Source: an uncultured Pelagibacteraceae bacterium
Lineage (GTDB): Bacteria > Pseudomonadota > Alphaproteobacteria > Pelagibacterales > Pelagibacteraceae
DNA length: 64,000 nt
Reading direction: 5' to 3'
Assembly (NCBI GenBank): GCA_902585045.1
Contig: CACICB010000002.1
Location: 1-64,000 of the forward strand
The translations under genes were made by a program, and so were the position numbers. Below the pieces are notes generated by a model that saw nothing but the letters and a program-made list of their open reading frames with translations, did no database searches and was not told the origin of the DNA. How positions within the stretch are numbered: position 1 is the stretch's first letter; each line of letters opens with the position of its first letter. Below, in pieces: positions 15,521 through 25,827 of the stretch.

Positions 15521-17626
15521 TTAATGAGCTATTACCGCCAAAAGTAGTAAAGCAACAATGTTAGTAATTTTTATCATTGGGTTTACAGCTGGGCCAGCCG
15601 TATCTTTATATGGATCACCTACCGTATCCCCTGTAACTGCAGACTTATGTGCTTCTGAACCTTTACCTCCAAAATTACCATCCTCAATATATTTCTTAGC
15701 ATTGTCCCAAGCTCCACCACCAGCTGTCATCGAAACTGCTACAAACAAACCTGTTATAATTACACCCAACAACATCGCACCCAATGAAGATAAAGCTGCT
15801 TCCATGCCACCAATCTGTAAAATGATGAAATATAATACTATTGGTGATAATACGGGAAGCAACGAAGGAATAATCATTTCCTTGATAGCTGCCTTTGTCA
15901 ATAAATCGACTAGCTTACCATAGTCAGGTTTTCTTTTTCCTTTCATGATCCCTGGAATCTTTTTAAACTGACGTCTTACTTCAATAACTACTGCACCACC
16001 AGCTCTACCTACTGCTTGCATTCCCATAGATCCAAATAAGTATGGTAACATTCCTCCAATTAAAAGGCCAGCTACAACAAATGGATTAGATAAATCGAAA
16101 GTCACGTTTACACCAGCTAATGCTGAGTCTTTTACATTAGAAAAATATTTTATATCCTCAGTGTAAGCCGCAAACAGAACTAACGCTCCAAGTCCTGCTG
16201 ATCCTATAGCATATCCTTTTGTTACTGCCTTAGTAGTATTACCAACTGCATCAAGTGCGTCGGTAGTTTTTCTTACATTTTTTGGTAATTTTGACATTTC
16301 AGCAATACCTCCAGCGTTATCCGTAACTGGACCATATGCATCTAGAGCGACAACCATTCCAGTTAAAGCAAGCATTGCCGTAACTGCAATAGCGATACCA
16401 TATAGACCAGCCAAACTATTTGTGTATAAAATACCAGAGACTATTATTAAAGCTGGAATGGCAGTAGCCTCCATTGAAATAGCTAAACCTTGGATCACAT
16501 TAGTTCCGTGGCCTGTAGTAGACGACTTTGCCACAGTTTTTACAGGTCTATAGTTTGTTCCAGTGTAATACTCAGTAACCCAAATTAACAAACCAGTTAT
16601 AATAAACCCTACAACACCACAAATATATAAATCTAATCCAGAAAAATTTGCACCTGAATTGTTACTATACTCTTTTGACAAACCAATTAATGTATCTGTA
16701 ACTGGATACATTATTAATAAGGAAGTAACTGCTGTAACAATAAAACCCTTGTAAAGAGCGCCCATTATATTTTTGCTTTTTCCTAATTTTACAAACCAGG
16801 TACCTATTATTGATGTGATAATACAAGCGCCACCTATTGCTAATGGATAAATCATTAAATTGTAATCTTGTGGTGAAAATATAGATGCAAGAACCATTGT
16901 CGCAACTATTGTTACGGCATATGTTTCAAATAAATCCGCAGCCATTCCTGCACAATCTCCGACATTGTCTCCAACGTTGTCTGCTATTACAGCTGGATTT
17001 CTTGGGTCATCTTCAGGAATACCAGCCTCAACCTTACCAACTAAATCAGCTCCTACATCAGCACCCTTTGTAAAAATTCCACCTCCCAATCTTGCAAAGA
17101 TTGAAATTAAAGATGCTCCGAAGCCAAGAGCTACCAACGCATTTATGATTTCTCTGTTATCAACATTAAGATTTATTAAAATAATATAATATATTGTAAT
17201 AGCTAAAAGGGCAAGACCAGCAACTAGTAGTCCAGTAATTGCGCCAGACTTAAAAGCAATTGTTAAACCAGATTGCAAACTTTTTCTTGAAGCTTCCGCT
17301 GTTCTAACATTTGCTTGAACAGAGATAAGCATTCCAACATACCCTGCAACACCTGATAAAAATGCTCCTATAAAATATCCTAGACCAACCAAATAACTAA
17401 AAAAGTATGTCACAATAGCTAAAACTATGACACCTACAACTGCTATGGTTTTATATTGTCTATTTAAATATGCCTTGGCTCCAATTTGTATAGCTTCAGC
17501 AATTTCTTGCATTTTAGAGTTACCAGGGCTAGAAGACATTATTTGTCCTGATAAAAGATAACTATATGCTACGGCTAATATACCGGTAAACGATATCAAA
17601 TAAAGGAGTTCTAAAAAATTAGTCAT
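15521..17626 (-). CDS. hppA: Proton-translocating membrane pyrophosphatase, potassium-independent type
   Basis: This pump couples pyrophosphate hydrolysis to proton export and recovers energy from biosynthetic pyrophosphate. The 701 residues give about 16 membrane helices. The substrate loop [11 protein letters not shown] is at 190-200, followed by [19 protein letters not shown]. The subtype motif [10 protein letters not shown] carries Lys466 and Thr469, the pair that marks potassium-independent pumps (Ala and Gly in dependent ones). It has its own 63-base upstream gap before nusB. Confidence 0.96.
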   Translation of the reverse strand: MTNFLELLYLISFTGILAVAYSYLLSGQIMSSSPGNSKMQEIAEAIQIGAKAYLNRQYKTIAVVGVIVLAIVTYFFSYLVGLGYFIGAFLSGVAGYVGMLISVQANVRTAEASRKSLQSGLTIAFKSGAITGLLVAGLALLAITIYYIILINLNVDNREIINALVALGFGASLISIFARLGGGIFTKGADVGADLVGKVEAGIPEDDPRNPAVIADNVGDNVGDCAGMAADLFETYAVTIVATMVLASIFSPQDYNLMIYPLAIGGACIITSIIGTWFVKLGKSKNIMGALYKGFIVTAVTSLLIMYPVTDTLIGLSKEYSNNSGANFSGLDLYICGVVGFIITGLLIWVTEYYTGTNYRPVKTVAKSSTTGHGTNVIQGLAISMEATAIPALIIVSGILYTNSLAGLYGIAIAVTAMLALTGMVVALDAYGPVTDNAGGIAEMSKLPKNVRKTTDALDAVGNTTKAVTKGYAIGSAGLGALVLFAAYTEDIKYFSNVKDSALAGVNVTFDLSNPFVVAGLLIGGMLPYLFGSMGMQAVGRAGGAVVIEVRRQFKKIPGIMKGKRKPDYGKLVDLLTKAAIKEMIIPSLLPVLSPIVLYFIILQIGGMEAALSSLGAMLLGVIITGLFVAVSMTAGGGAWDNAKKYIEDGNFGGKGSEAHKSAVTGDTVGDPYKDTAGPAVNPMIKITNIVALLLLAVIAH

Positions 17627-17689
17627 TATTTTAATCGGATAAATGCCAAAAAAGTATTAAAAACGCAAGCTAAACTTAATATTATTTCC

Positions 17690-18097
17690 TTAAATTTTCT
17701 CATCTTTTCTAATTTCTTTAGCCAATTTATCTAAAACAGCATTTAAATAACCAATTTGAACTTTTTCTAGAAAATATTCAGAAGCTAATAAATACTCGCT
17801 TATAATGACCTTTTTAGGATTATTATGTTTAAATAAAAGCTCAAAAACAGCTGCAAATAAAATTATTTTTAACAATTTATCTGTTTTTTTTAACTCAATA
17901 TCATTTGCTAAAAATTTATTTACAGTTTCTTCAATGAATTCTGATCTTTCTAAGGTCCCTGTAACAACATCTTTTATAAATTTTTTATACTGATTTTTTG
18001 GAAATTCAATTTCTGCGCTTGGATTCATTAAGGAATTATAAATTTTTTGAATTATTTTAATTCTTGGGGATGGGTTTTTAAATTTTTTTTGGTCCAT
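17690..18097 (-). CDS. nusB: Transcription antitermination factor NusB
   Basis: NusB with NusE binds boxA RNA and promotes rRNA antitermination. The 135-residue all-helical protein shows the family pattern of ILFAAVFELLF and the conserved VIISEYLLASEYF near the C-terminus. The start overlaps ribH by 20 bases. In many relatives thiL follows nusB; here the next gene is hppA. Confidence 0.9.
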   Translation of the reverse strand: MDQKKFKNPSPRIKIIQKIYNSLMNPSAEIEFPKNQYKKFIKDVVTGTLERSEFIEETVNKFLANDIELKKTDKLLKIILFAAVFELLFKHNNPKKVIISEYLLASEYFLEKVQIGYLNAVLDKLAKEIRKDEKI

Positions 18098-18503
18098 TTT
18101 TTAAAATGGACAAAACTGCATTTGCAGCCTCTAATCCTTTATTTGGCTTGTTAGATTTTATAATCCCGCATCTTTGGTAAGCTTGTTTTATATTAAATGC
18201 GGTAATTATACCATTTCCTATTGGCTTATTGTAAGACACAGTTAAGGACATTATAGCGTTAAAAGTCGATTTGCATATTAATTCAAAATGTGGAGTTTGA
18301 CCTTTAATTACACACCCAAGAGAAACAAAACCATCAAATTTATTTATATTATTACGGATAACTATTGGTATTTCAAAAATACCTGGAACTTCTATCTCAC
18401 TAATTTTAAATTTATTTTTTTTTAGAAATTTAATCGATGTTATTGAAAGTTTTTGAGAAATTTTATTGTAATAGTTTGCTTTTACAATTAATATTTTTTT
18501 CAT
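18078..18503 (-). CDS. ribH: 6,7-dimethyl-8-ribityllumazine synthase
   Basis: RibH condenses the four-carbon product of RibB with the ribitylaminouracil from RibD, giving lumazine. The 141 residues show VPGIFEIP, GFVSLGCVIKGQTPHFELIC (including the catalytic His) and NGIITAF. It overlaps ribBA by 4 bases and nusB by 20 bases. Confidence 0.94.
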   Translation of the reverse strand: MKKILIVKANYYNKISQKLSITSIKFLKKNKFKISEIEVPGIFEIPIVIRNNINKFDGFVSLGCVIKGQTPHFELICKSTFNAIMSLTVSYNKPIGNGIITAFNIKQAYQRCGIIKSNKPNKGLEAANAVLSILKNGPKKI

Positions 18504-19561
18504 TTTATAATTACCTGTTTTTTAATTTTTAATCCAAATCCTTCAAGGCCAATAATCTTTTTTCTAGTTCGTGAAATTAAAATCATATTTTTGATACTTA
18601 AATCTTTAATTATTTGAGCACCCAAACCATAATATCTTAAAGTTAAATTAGTTTCACTTTTTTTTTCAGTTTTAGTCGTTTCATTATTTATTATAACTAA
18701 AATAAAAGACTTATATTTTGAGAGAATTTTAATATTTTTATTAATTTCTTTATTTTTTAATAAATTTGATCTATTTACCTTTTTTGATAACACTCTAACA
18801 TGTATAGATTTATTTTTAGAGGGGTTTCCTTTTAAAAATACAAAGCTTTCCAATTTATTTAGTTTGTTTTTATAAACATGAAACTGAATTTTTTGATTTT
18901 GATTCAGAATAAGATTTTTTGAGTTATATTTAAAAACTAGTTTTTCATTCTTTAGTCTGTATGCAATTATATCTGCGATTGATGCAATTTTTATTTTATG
19001 TTTGTTTGAAAACTTTATTAAATCATCAAGTCTTGCCATTCTTCCATCTTCATTCATTACCTCACAAATAACTGAACTTGGGTTTAGTTTAGATAATTTT
19101 GATATATCAATTGAAGCCTCTGTATGACCTGCCCTTTCCAAAACTCCACCAGTTCTTGAAACTAAAGGAAAAACATGTCCTGGAGAAACAATATCTTTTT
19201 TTTTTGATTTAGGGTTTATTGCAACTTTAATAGTCTTTGCTCTGTCAAAAGCAGAGATTCCTGTAGAAATTCCTTTTTTTGCTTCGATTGAAACAGTGAA
19301 TGCTGTTTGCATTCTTGATTTATTAATTTGAGACATCAAAGGTAATTTTAATTTATCAATTTGTTTTTTTGATAATGCTAAGCAGATTAAACCTCTGCCA
19401 TGTTTTGCCATAAAGTTTATTATTTTTGAATTACATTTAGATCCAGCAACGACTAAATCACCTTCGTTTTCACGATTTTTATCATCAACTAAAATAAACA
19501 TTTTACCTTTTTTTGCGTCCTTTATTATAGAGCTGATTGGTGAGAATTTATTTTTGGACAT
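18500..19561 (-). CDS. ribB: 3,4-dihydroxy-2-butanone-4-phosphate synthase with a degenerate GTP cyclohydrolase II-like domain
   Basis: Residues about 7-202 form an intact DHBP synthase: the acidic metal motif DDKNRENEGD (26-35), HGRGLIC, SPGHVFPL and HTEAS (146-150). This makes the four-carbon unit for RibH. Residues about 210-353 align in position with GTP cyclohydrolase II and keep a late LRYYGLGAQI block, but the zinc-cysteine motif (C...RCDCG) and the substrate GxxT/E region are absent, so this half should be catalytically dead. Such RibB-X proteins are known in some proteobacteria. A separate RibA would be needed elsewhere. Confidence 0.9.
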   Translation of the reverse strand: MSKNKFSPISSIIKDAKKGKMFILVDDKNRENEGDLVVAGSKCNSKIINFMAKHGRGLICLALSKKQIDKLKLPLMSQINKSRMQTAFTVSIEAKKGISTGISAFDRAKTIKVAINPKSKKKDIVSPGHVFPLVSRTGGVLERAGHTEASIDISKLSKLNPSSVICEVMNEDGRMARLDDLIKFSNKHKIKIASIADIIAYRLKNEKLVFKYNSKNLILNQNQKIQFHVYKNKLNKLESFVFLKGNPSKNKSIHVRVLSKKVNRSNLLKNKEINKNIKILSKYKSFILVIINNETTKTEKKSETNLTLRYYGLGAQIIKDLSIKNMILISRTRKKIIGLEGFGLKIKKQVIIK

Positions 19562-20149
19562 TTAATGATTATATTTATATATATATTTTCCAAAAATATC
19601 TAATTCTACATTAACAAATTCATTAATTTTCAAATTTTTTAAATTGGTTAACTGAAGAGTATGAGGAATTATATTTAAATCAAAATAATCACTTGATACA
19701 TTTGAAATTGTCAGTGAGACTCCATTTATAGAAATAGATGCTTTTTCCACTAAGAATTTATTTAATCTTTTTTTTTGTAGTTTAAGCCTTATAAACCAAG
19801 ACTGATCTATAAAACTAATTTTTTTGATTTGCGCGGTTGTATCAACATGTCCTTGTGAAAAATGACCTGATATTTTCTGCCCAAAAATTAAAGATTTTTC
19901 CAAATTAAGAATTTTTCCTTTTCTGAGTTTTTTAAAATTTGATCTTTTTAAAGTCTCACTTGAAATATAGAAAAAAATTAAACCAGATTTTATTTTACTT
20001 AACGTAAGACACACACCATCACAACATATTGACGAACCAATGTCTTTTTTAGAAACTTTTAATTTTGACTTAACGCCTATAAGTAGACTTTTTTTTTCTT
20101 TTTTTATAAATTTTATTTCTCCAGTATAAAAAATTATTCCATTAAACAT
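19562..20149 (-). CDS. ribE: Riboflavin synthase, alpha subunit
   Basis: The enzyme dismutates two lumazine molecules to riboflavin. The 195 residues are two tandem lumazine-binding repeats, the first starting [12 protein letters not shown] with SSICCDGVCLTL, the second containing SGHFSQGHVDTTA and ASISINGVSLTI. It abuts ribBA and overlaps the ribD stop by one base. Confidence 0.93.
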   Translation of the reverse strand: MFNGIIFYTGEIKFIKKEKKSLLIGVKSKLKVSKKDIGSSICCDGVCLTLSKIKSGLIFFYISSETLKRSNFKKLRKGKILNLEKSLIFGQKISGHFSQGHVDTTAQIKKISFIDQSWFIRLKLQKKRLNKFLVEKASISINGVSLTISNVSSDYFDLNIIPHTLQLTNLKNLKINEFVNVELDIFGKYIYKYNH

Positions 20150-21213
20150 TATTTTATCTTTATTTTAAAAAGTTTATCATTATTTAAATTTACATTTAAC
20201 ACATTTTTATTTGATACTTTTTTGTATTGGCTAAATTCAGTATTATTAAAACCGTCCTTTTTCAATTTATTATTTGATTTAAAAATATAAAGATTATTAA
20301 GTAATTTTAAATTTATAATTTTATTCAAAAAAATTAAACCTGTTTCTATTAAAATTCTTCTTTTTCCAATTTGAAACAGTATTTTAAAAAGATGATCAAA
20401 ATCTTTTTTATTTTGTAAACTAGAAAGGTGGATTATTTTTAAATTTTTTTCTTTTAAAAATTCAATTTTTTTTTTATTTTTTGATGTAGTGACTAAGTAA
20501 GTTTTTCTTTTTTTTGAAATTAGAAAAAGTTTAAGTTTTTTTTTAAGTTTTAAATTTCTATCAATAATAATTAGATCAGGTTTATTATTATCTAATCCAT
20601 TTACTCTACAATTAAGTAAAGAATTATCTTTATTTATGGATTTTGAAGTAGAGATAATGCAATCATATTTTGATCTTATTAAATGTGCAATTTTTTGAGA
20701 TCTTAAATTAGTAATCCATTTTGATTTTCTATTGATAGAAAAATTATCCTTTGAAAATGCAATTTTGGCGTCGACTAATGGTATATTTTTATATTTATTT
20801 AAATAATATCCTTCATAAAAATTTAAATATTTATGTGAAATATTTATTTTCTTAATTTTTTCCTTAAGAATTTTCTTTGCTTTTTTATAAGTTCTTAAAT
20901 CTGGATCATCGTAACAATAATATACAATTTTGATTTTTTTTCTTTTAATTAAATCAGTACACGGTGGTGTTTTTCCATAATGTGTGCATGGTTCCAAAGT
21001 CAAATACATTTTCGAATTTTTAAAATTAATATTTTTTTTTAAAGCATTAAATTCAGCGTGTGGTCTACCATTAATAGATGTAACACCTGTGCTTATAACA
21101 GAGTTATTCTTTACTATTACGCATCCTACAGATGGATTAAGATTCGTTTTTCCTATATGACTTTCAGCTAAGTTAAATGCTAGATTTGAAAAAAAATTAT
21201 GACTTGTTCTCAT
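20149..21213 (-). CDS. ribD: Bifunctional riboflavin biosynthesis deaminase/reductase RibD
   Basis: RibD carries out deamination then reduction of the pyrimidine intermediate. The N-terminal deaminase domain keeps its zinc site: HAEFNALK and [12 protein letters not shown]. The C-terminal reductase domain is recognisable ([23 protein letters not shown]) but very lysine/asparagine-rich and divergent, with the usual final LNGTLI block eroded. At 354 residues it is close to normal length. It overlaps nrdR by 17 bases. Confidence 0.9.
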   Translation of the reverse strand: MRTSHNFFSNLAFNLAESHIGKTNLNPSVGCVIVKNNSVISTGVTSINGRPHAEFNALKKNINFKNSKMYLTLEPCTHYGKTPPCTDLIKRKKIKIVYYCYDDPDLRTYKKAKKILKEKIKKINISHKYLNFYEGYYLNKYKNIPLVDAKIAFSKDNFSINRKSKWITNLRSQKIAHLIRSKYDCIISTSKSINKDNSLLNCRVNGLDNNKPDLIIIDRNLKLKKKLKLFLISKKRKTYLVTTSKNKKKIEFLKEKNLKIIHLSSLQNKKDFDHLFKILFQIGKRRILIETGLIFLNKIINLKLLNNLYIFKSNNKLKKDGFNNTEFSQYKKVSNKNVLNVNLNNDKLFKIKIK

Positions 21214-21658
21214 TAATATTACCTACAAAATCTTCAAAATCTTTTGCTTCTTTAAAATTTTTATAAACAGAGGCAAAACGTACATAGGCAACTTTATCTA
21301 GTGAAGAAAGACCTTCCATAATAAACTTACCAATGGTTGGTGTAGGTATTTCGCTTTCTCCTAATCCTTCAAGATTTCTTACTATTTTTGAAATAAATTT
21401 TTCAATAGTTTCTGAGTCTATCGGTCTTTTACGAGTTGCTATTCTAATAGACTTTGAGATTTTGTCTCTATCAAAAGGCTCTCTTTTTCCATTACCTTTA
21501 ATTACTGTTAATTCTTGAAATTGAACTCGTTCAAAAGTCGTAAATCTTTCTTTTCTCTCACATCCACATAACCTTCTTCTTCTTATTGCTGTACCGTCTT
21601 CCGTTGGTCTGGAGTCCACTACAGAAGTATCTTTTTCTCTACAAAAAGGGCAAAGCAT
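21197..21658 (-). CDS. nrdR: Ribonucleotide-reductase repressor NrdR
   Basis: NrdR is an ATP-cone repressor of ribonucleotide reductase genes. The 153-residue protein has an N-terminal zinc ribbon (CPFC at 3-6, then [15 protein letters not shown]) and an ATP-cone ([16 protein letters not shown]) from residue 53. Unusually, the second zinc pair is C31-G-C33 followed by a longer ERKERF run instead of CxxC. The ATG at 21658 directly precedes the ribbon, so an upstream start at 21694 is rejected. It follows glyA by 7 bases. Confidence 0.93.
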   Translation of the reverse strand: MLCPFCREKDTSVVDSRPTEDGTAIRRRRLCGCERKERFTTFERVQFQELTVIKGNGKREPFDRDKISKSIRIATRKRPIDSETIEKFISKIVRNLEGLGESEIPTPTIGKFIMEGLSSLDKVAYVRFASVYKNFKEAKDFEDFVGNINENKS

Positions 21659-21665
21659 AAATATT

Positions 21666-22967
21666 TTAACTTCTATATATAGGGAAAGAAGCACAAAGTT
21701 TAATTATTTCTTTTTGAACTTCCTTTTCAATTTTTGTATTATCTTCTTTATTCTTACTTAGTCCGTCTATTACCTTAAAAATCAAATCACCGACTAACTT
21801 AAATTCTTCAGTTCCAAATCCTCGTGTAGTGCATGCTGGTGTTCCTAACCTAATTCCAGACGTAATCATTGGACTTTCACTATCAAAAGGTATCCCGTTT
21901 TTATTGCATGTTATGTTAGCTCTACCTAATGAAGCTTGTGCATCTTTTCCAGTCACACCGAAAGATCTTAAATCAATTAACATTAAATGAGTATCTGTAC
22001 CTCCTGAAAAGATTTTGAAGCCTTTTTCTGATAATCTTTCAGATAATACTTTTGCATTTTTTATTACATTATCTGTATATTCTTTAAAATCCTTAGACAG
22101 TGCCTCTTTGAAACATACAGCTTTTGCTGCTATAACATGCATCAAAGGTCCTCCTTGTAATCCAGGGAATATTGCGCTGTTAAATTTTTTAATTAAATCT
22201 TCTCTGTTAGTTAAAATGATGCCTCCACGAGGTCCTCTTAAAACTTTATGGGTAGTAGAGGTAACTACATCAGCATATTTAGTAGGATTTGGATATGCAC
22301 CCCCAGCTACTAGTCCTGAAAAATGCGCCATATCAACTAAAAGATATGCACCAACTTTATCACAAATAGCTCTAAATTTTTTAAAATCTATAATTCTGGA
22401 ATATGCACTACCACCAGCAATTATAAGTTTTGGTTTTTTTTCTAATGCAATTTTTTCAACACTTTCATAATCAATTAATCCTGTTTCTTTTTCAACTTCA
22501 TAGTGAAGAGCGTTAAACCATTTACCGGATTGTGCTGGTTTAGCTCCATGTGTTAAGTGTCCGCCAGAATTCAAACTCATAGCAAGTGTCGTGTCTCCTG
22601 GTTTTAACAAAGCTAAATATACTGCCCCATTTGCTTGCGCTCCGGAATGTGGTTGGACATTTGCAAATTTGCAATCAAATAATTTTTTTGCTCTTTCTAT
22701 TGCTAAATTTTCAGAAACATCAACATGTTCACAACCTCCATAATATCGTTTTCCTGGATAACCCTCTGCATACTTATTTGTTAAAACTGACCCTTGAGCT
22801 TCAAGAACTGCTTTAGAAACAATATTTTCCGAAGCTATTAATTCAATGTGATTTTGCTGTCTTGAAAACTCATCCTCAATTGATTTATAAAGTTCTTTAT
22901 CAGCTTCTCTTAAATTTAATTTAAAAAAACTGTTTAAATATTTATTTAGTTTTACAGCTATGGACAT
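21666..22967 (-). CDS. glyA: Serine hydroxymethyltransferase
   Basis: GlyA interconverts serine and glycine with tetrahydrofolate, supplying one-carbon units. The 433 residues show [26 protein letters not shown], and the PLP Lys241 in [16 protein letters not shown]. There are 2 bases between the rpiB stop and its start, so no riboswitch can fit directly upstream. The order rpiB-glyA-nrdR-rib is typical of alphaproteobacteria. Confidence 0.97.
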   Translation of the reverse strand: MSIAVKLNKYLNSFFKLNLREADKELYKSIEDEFSRQQNHIELIASENIVSKAVLEAQGSVLTNKYAEGYPGKRYYGGCEHVDVSENLAIERAKKLFDCKFANVQPHSGAQANGAVYLALLKPGDTTLAMSLNSGGHLTHGAKPAQSGKWFNALHYEVEKETGLIDYESVEKIALEKKPKLIIAGGSAYSRIIDFKKFRAICDKVGAYLLVDMAHFSGLVAGGAYPNPTKYADVVTSTTHKVLRGPRGGIILTNREDLIKKFNSAIFPGLQGGPLMHVIAAKAVCFKEALSKDFKEYTDNVIKNAKVLSERLSEKGFKIFSGGTDTHLMLIDLRSFGVTGKDAQASLGRANITCNKNGIPFDSESPMITSGIRLGTPACTTRGFGTEEFKLVGDLIFKVIDGLSKNKEDNTKIEKEVQKEIIKLCASFPIYRS

Positions 22968-22969
22968 AT

Positions 22970-23422
22970 CTATATCTTTTTAACCCTTCTTAAGTGTCTG
23001 CCACCTTCAAATTTAGTCATTAAAAATAATTTAACTAATTTTAAAGATAATTTTTTTTTTGTTAATCTTGCACCTAAGGCAATTATATTAGCATTATTAT
23101 GCTGTCTAGACAATCTAGTAGAGCTTAAATTATAGCATACTGCTGCTCTAATTGATTTGATTTTGTTAGCACTTATAGCCATTCCAGCGCCTGATCCGCA
23201 TACAAGAATACCAACATCGCTTTTTCCTAACTTTATTCTATTGCCTAATTTTTTTGCATAATCAGGGTAATCTACAGACTTAGCTGTATATGGACCTATA
23301 TCAAATATAGAAATTTTTTTATTTATTAGAAAATTCTTAATATCTTCCTTCAAATAAAATCCTGCGTGATCTGAGGCAATGCATACAGTTTTAAATATTG
23401 AATTTAATTTTTTATCAGTCAT
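22970..23422 (-). CDS. rpiB: Ribose-5-phosphate isomerase B
   Basis: RpiB interconverts ribose 5-phosphate and ribulose 5-phosphate. The 150-residue protein has [35 protein letters not shown] with the catalytic Cys, and [15 protein letters not shown]. The ATG at 23422 is preferred over an in-frame start at 23530 because the extra 36 codons would overlap hemB and are not conserved-looking. Confidence 0.94.
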   Translation of the reverse strand: MTDKKLNSIFKTVCIASDHAGFYLKEDIKNFLINKKISIFDIGPYTAKSVDYPDYAKKLGNRIKLGKSDVGILVCGSGAGMAISANKIKSIRAAVCYNLSSTRLSRQHNNANIIALGARLTKKKLSLKLVKLFLMTKFEGGRHLRRVKKI

Positions 23423-23499
23423 AATACCTATTAAATTACGCTTAGGATTATTATAATAATATATTTGTCGCATTAAACTAAAAATAATCAGGAATTTAG

Positions 23500-24498
23500 A
23501 TGAAAATAATAGGTTCTTTCCCCAAAACAAGACTTAGAAGATTGAGAAAGCATAAATGGATGAGAAATCTTGTTTCTGAAAATAATATTTCTCACAATGA
23601 TCTGATTTTGCCTATCTTTGTTTGTGACGGAAAAAATAAAATACAATCTATTAAATCAATGCCTGATGTTAAACGGTATTCAGTTGATAAGTTGCCAGTA
23701 ATTTTAAAAAAAGTAAAAAACTTAAAAATACCCATGGTGGCTTTATTTCCTTATACGCCTGATAATAAAAAAGATGATCAAGGCTCGGAGGCTTTAAACC
23801 CGAATAATTTAGTTTGTAAAAGTTTAAGATTAATTAAAAAAAAATTTCCAGATATTGGAGTAATGTGTGATGTAGCTTTAGATCCTTATACATCTCACGG
23901 ACATGACGGAATAATTAATAATAATAAAATTGATAATGATGAAACAATTAAGATATTAATTAAACAATCAATTCTACAAGCAAGTTTCGGTTGCGATGTT
24001 TTAGCACCATCAGATATGATGGATGGAAGAGTTGGTTTAATTAGAAAAGCTTTAGATAAAAAAAAATTTACAGATGTAAGCATTTTATCATACGCTGTAA
24101 AATATGCCTCAAGTTTTTATGGTCCGTTTAGAGACGCAGTTGGTAGTAAATCAAAATTGAAAACAGATAAAAAAACTTACCAGATGGATTTTAGAAACTC
24201 CTTTGACATATTTAGAGAAGTAGGACTAGATGTCAAAGAGGGTGCAGATATGGTTATGATAAAACCAGGAATGATATACCTCGATATTATAAATAAGATA
24301 AAAGAAAACTTTAAAATACCTGTTTTGGCTTATCAAGTATCAGGTGAATATAGTGCAATCAAATTTGCAATCAAAAACAAGATTTTAAATGAAGAATCAA
24401 TTATTGAAAGTGTTATGGCTTTTAAAAGAGCTGGCGCTTGCGCAATTGTCACTTATTTTGCTATTGATATCGCTAAAAATATTAAAAAATCTAATTAA
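23500..24498 (+). CDS. hemB: Porphobilinogen synthase (delta-aminolevulinate dehydratase)
   Basis: HemB condenses two aminolevulinates to porphobilinogen for heme. The 332-residue product has the Schiff-base lysines Lys201 (SYAVKYAS) and Lys255 (MVMIKPGM). The metal loop CDVALDPYTSHGHDG has Asp/Ala in place of the zinc cysteines, indicating the magnesium-dependent, zinc-free type of alphaproteobacteria. AGGA-like CAGGAAT lies before the ATG. Its 3' end overlaps the convergent recO by 8 bases. Confidence 0.96.
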   Translation: MKIIGSFPKTRLRRLRKHKWMRNLVSENNISHNDLILPIFVCDGKNKIQSIKSMPDVKRYSVDKLPVILKKVKNLKIPMVALFPYTPDNKKDDQGSEALNPNNLVCKSLRLIKKKFPDIGVMCDVALDPYTSHGHDGIINNNKIDNDETIKILIKQSILQASFGCDVLAPSDMMDGRVGLIRKALDKKKFTDVSILSYAVKYASSFYGPFRDAVGSKSKLKTDKKTYQMDFRNSFDIFREVGLDVKEGADMVMIKPGMIYLDIINKIKENFKIPVLAYQVSGEYSAIKFAIKNKILNEESIIESVMAFKRAGACAIVTYFAIDIAKNIKKSN

Positions 24499-25168
24499 AA
24501 TAATTTTCTAGTAAAATTCTTGATCTCGGAAATGTTAAACTGTTTGGGATAAAAAACTTATTTAAAATAATATTTCTTGTAAAATATAAAGATTTTTTGA
24601 TCAAATCATTAGAAATATTTTGTGGAACTGTACGAGAAATAAGAAATTCGGGAATTTCATATATAAAATTATCTATTTTTATTTTTTTTATTTGATCTCC
24701 TTTAATTTCATTTTTAAATTTATCTAAGTTCGGATCAAAACCTAAATCTTTTATAAGATTCAATTCAAAATAAACATACAAGAATATCCAATTTTCTAAG
24801 TTAATTGAATTTATAAAATTCTCGAAGGATTTATAAATATTTTTATTTGGTTGAGACTCTGGTAGCAAAACATTTAATATTGAACATAGTGATAAAAGTG
24901 CGGAGGTTCTCTCTTTATCATTAAAATATAATGGGGAAATAGGTTTTAATAATTCTGTTTTAAAATAACCTAATTTATTTTCACTTTTGGAATGATGTAT
25001 AATAAACAATTTGTTTGAAAGCTGTAAATAGTTTCTGATTTTTCTTGAATTGCCACCATAAACAACACCAGTTACTTTACCTTTAGATTGGGAAAAAACA
25101 TTTATAATATTTGCATTTTCTCTAAATTTTCTTTTTGACAGTAAATAACATTCGTCTTCCCAATTCAT
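24491..25168 (-). CDS. recO: DNA repair protein RecO
   Basis: RecO helps load RecA on SSB-coated DNA in the RecFOR pathway. The 225 residues have the N-terminal OB fold (MNWEDECYLLSKRKFRENANIINVF, then GKVTGVVYGG) and a helical C-terminal region with LLSLCSILNVLLPE and FYVYFELNLIKDLGF-type sequence. The zinc-binding cysteines of some RecO proteins are not present. It overlaps rnc by 4 bases; the era gene that commonly lies between the two is missing. Confidence 0.85.
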   Translation of the reverse strand: MNWEDECYLLSKRKFRENANIINVFSQSKGKVTGVVYGGNSRKIRNYLQLSNKLFIIHHSKSENKLGYFKTELLKPISPLYFNDKERTSALLSLCSILNVLLPESQPNKNIYKSFENFINSINLENWIFLYVYFELNLIKDLGFDPNLDKFKNEIKGDQIKKIKIDNFIYEIPEFLISRTVPQNISNDLIKKSLYFTRNIILNKFFIPNSLTFPRSRILLENYFN

Positions 25169-25827
25169 ATTTTTAATATTTTAATAAGTTTTTCAGCAGC
25201 GTTTTGTTGTGCTTTTTTTTTTGATGAACCTTTGCCGATAATTTTTTTTGAATCTGGAATTTGAACTTCAGTTTTAAAGGAGGGATTGTGCTGAGGTCCT
25301 GACTTTTTAAAGAAAGTATATTTGGGCAAGATTTTATACTTTTTTAAACTAAATTCTTGTAATTTTGTTTTTGGATCAATTAGAGTTATAACAGATTTGT
25401 CAATAAAGCTATTCCAAAAATTTAAAATAAATTTTTCTGATGATTTAATGCCTCCGTCTATATAAATCGCACCTACAATAGCCTCAAGACAATCAGATAA
25501 TATTTTATCTCCAGATCTTTCTAAATTTTTATATGAACTTCCTAGATAAATAAACTTCCTTAAATTCAATGTTTTAGCAATATTTGCACAGGTTTTTTTA
25601 TTTACAAGATTTGCAAATTTCTTATCAATTATTCCCTCTCTTTCACCAGGATATTTATCTAAGAGTTTTTTTGAAATTACTAAACCTAGAACCCTATCAC
25701 CAAGAAATTCTAATTTTTCATTGTTGTTTTCACTATAGCTTTTATGGATAAGAGCTTTATTAAGTAAATCTTTATTTTTGAATTTGTATTGTAAAATATT
25801 TTCAAGTTCTTTAACTGATTTTATCAT
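25165..25827 (-). CDS. rnc: Ribonuclease III
   Basis: RNase III cleaves double-stranded RNA in rRNA maturation and RNA decay. The 220 residues have the catalytic signature EKLEFLGDRVLG (37-48), a second acidic site in DCLEAIVGAIYIDGG, and a C-terminal dsRNA-binding domain (KTKLQEFSLKK, then KIIGKGSSKKKAQQNAAEKL). It overlaps lepB and recO by 4 bases each. Confidence 0.95.
   Translation of the reverse strand: MIKSVKELENILQYKFKNKDLLNKALIHKSYSENNNEKLEFLGDRVLGLVISKKLLDKYPGEREGIIDKKFANLVNKKTCANIAKTLNLRKFIYLGSSYKNLERSGDKILSDCLEAIVGAIYIDGGIKSSEKFILNFWNSFIDKSVITLIDPKTKLQEFSLKKYKILPKYTFFKKSGPQHNPSFKTEVQIPDSKKIIGKGSSKKKAQQNAAEKLIKILKI

Noticed and set aside
15558-15923. 121-residue open frame on the plus strand inside hppA
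   Set aside because: It is the antisense shadow of conserved hppA sequence with no independent features; several similar shadows in glyA, recJ and mgtE were dropped for the same reason.
22968-23000. Glycine riboswitch upstream of glyA
   Set aside because: Only 2 bases separate rpiB and glyA, leaving no room; the upstream sequence is rpiB coding.
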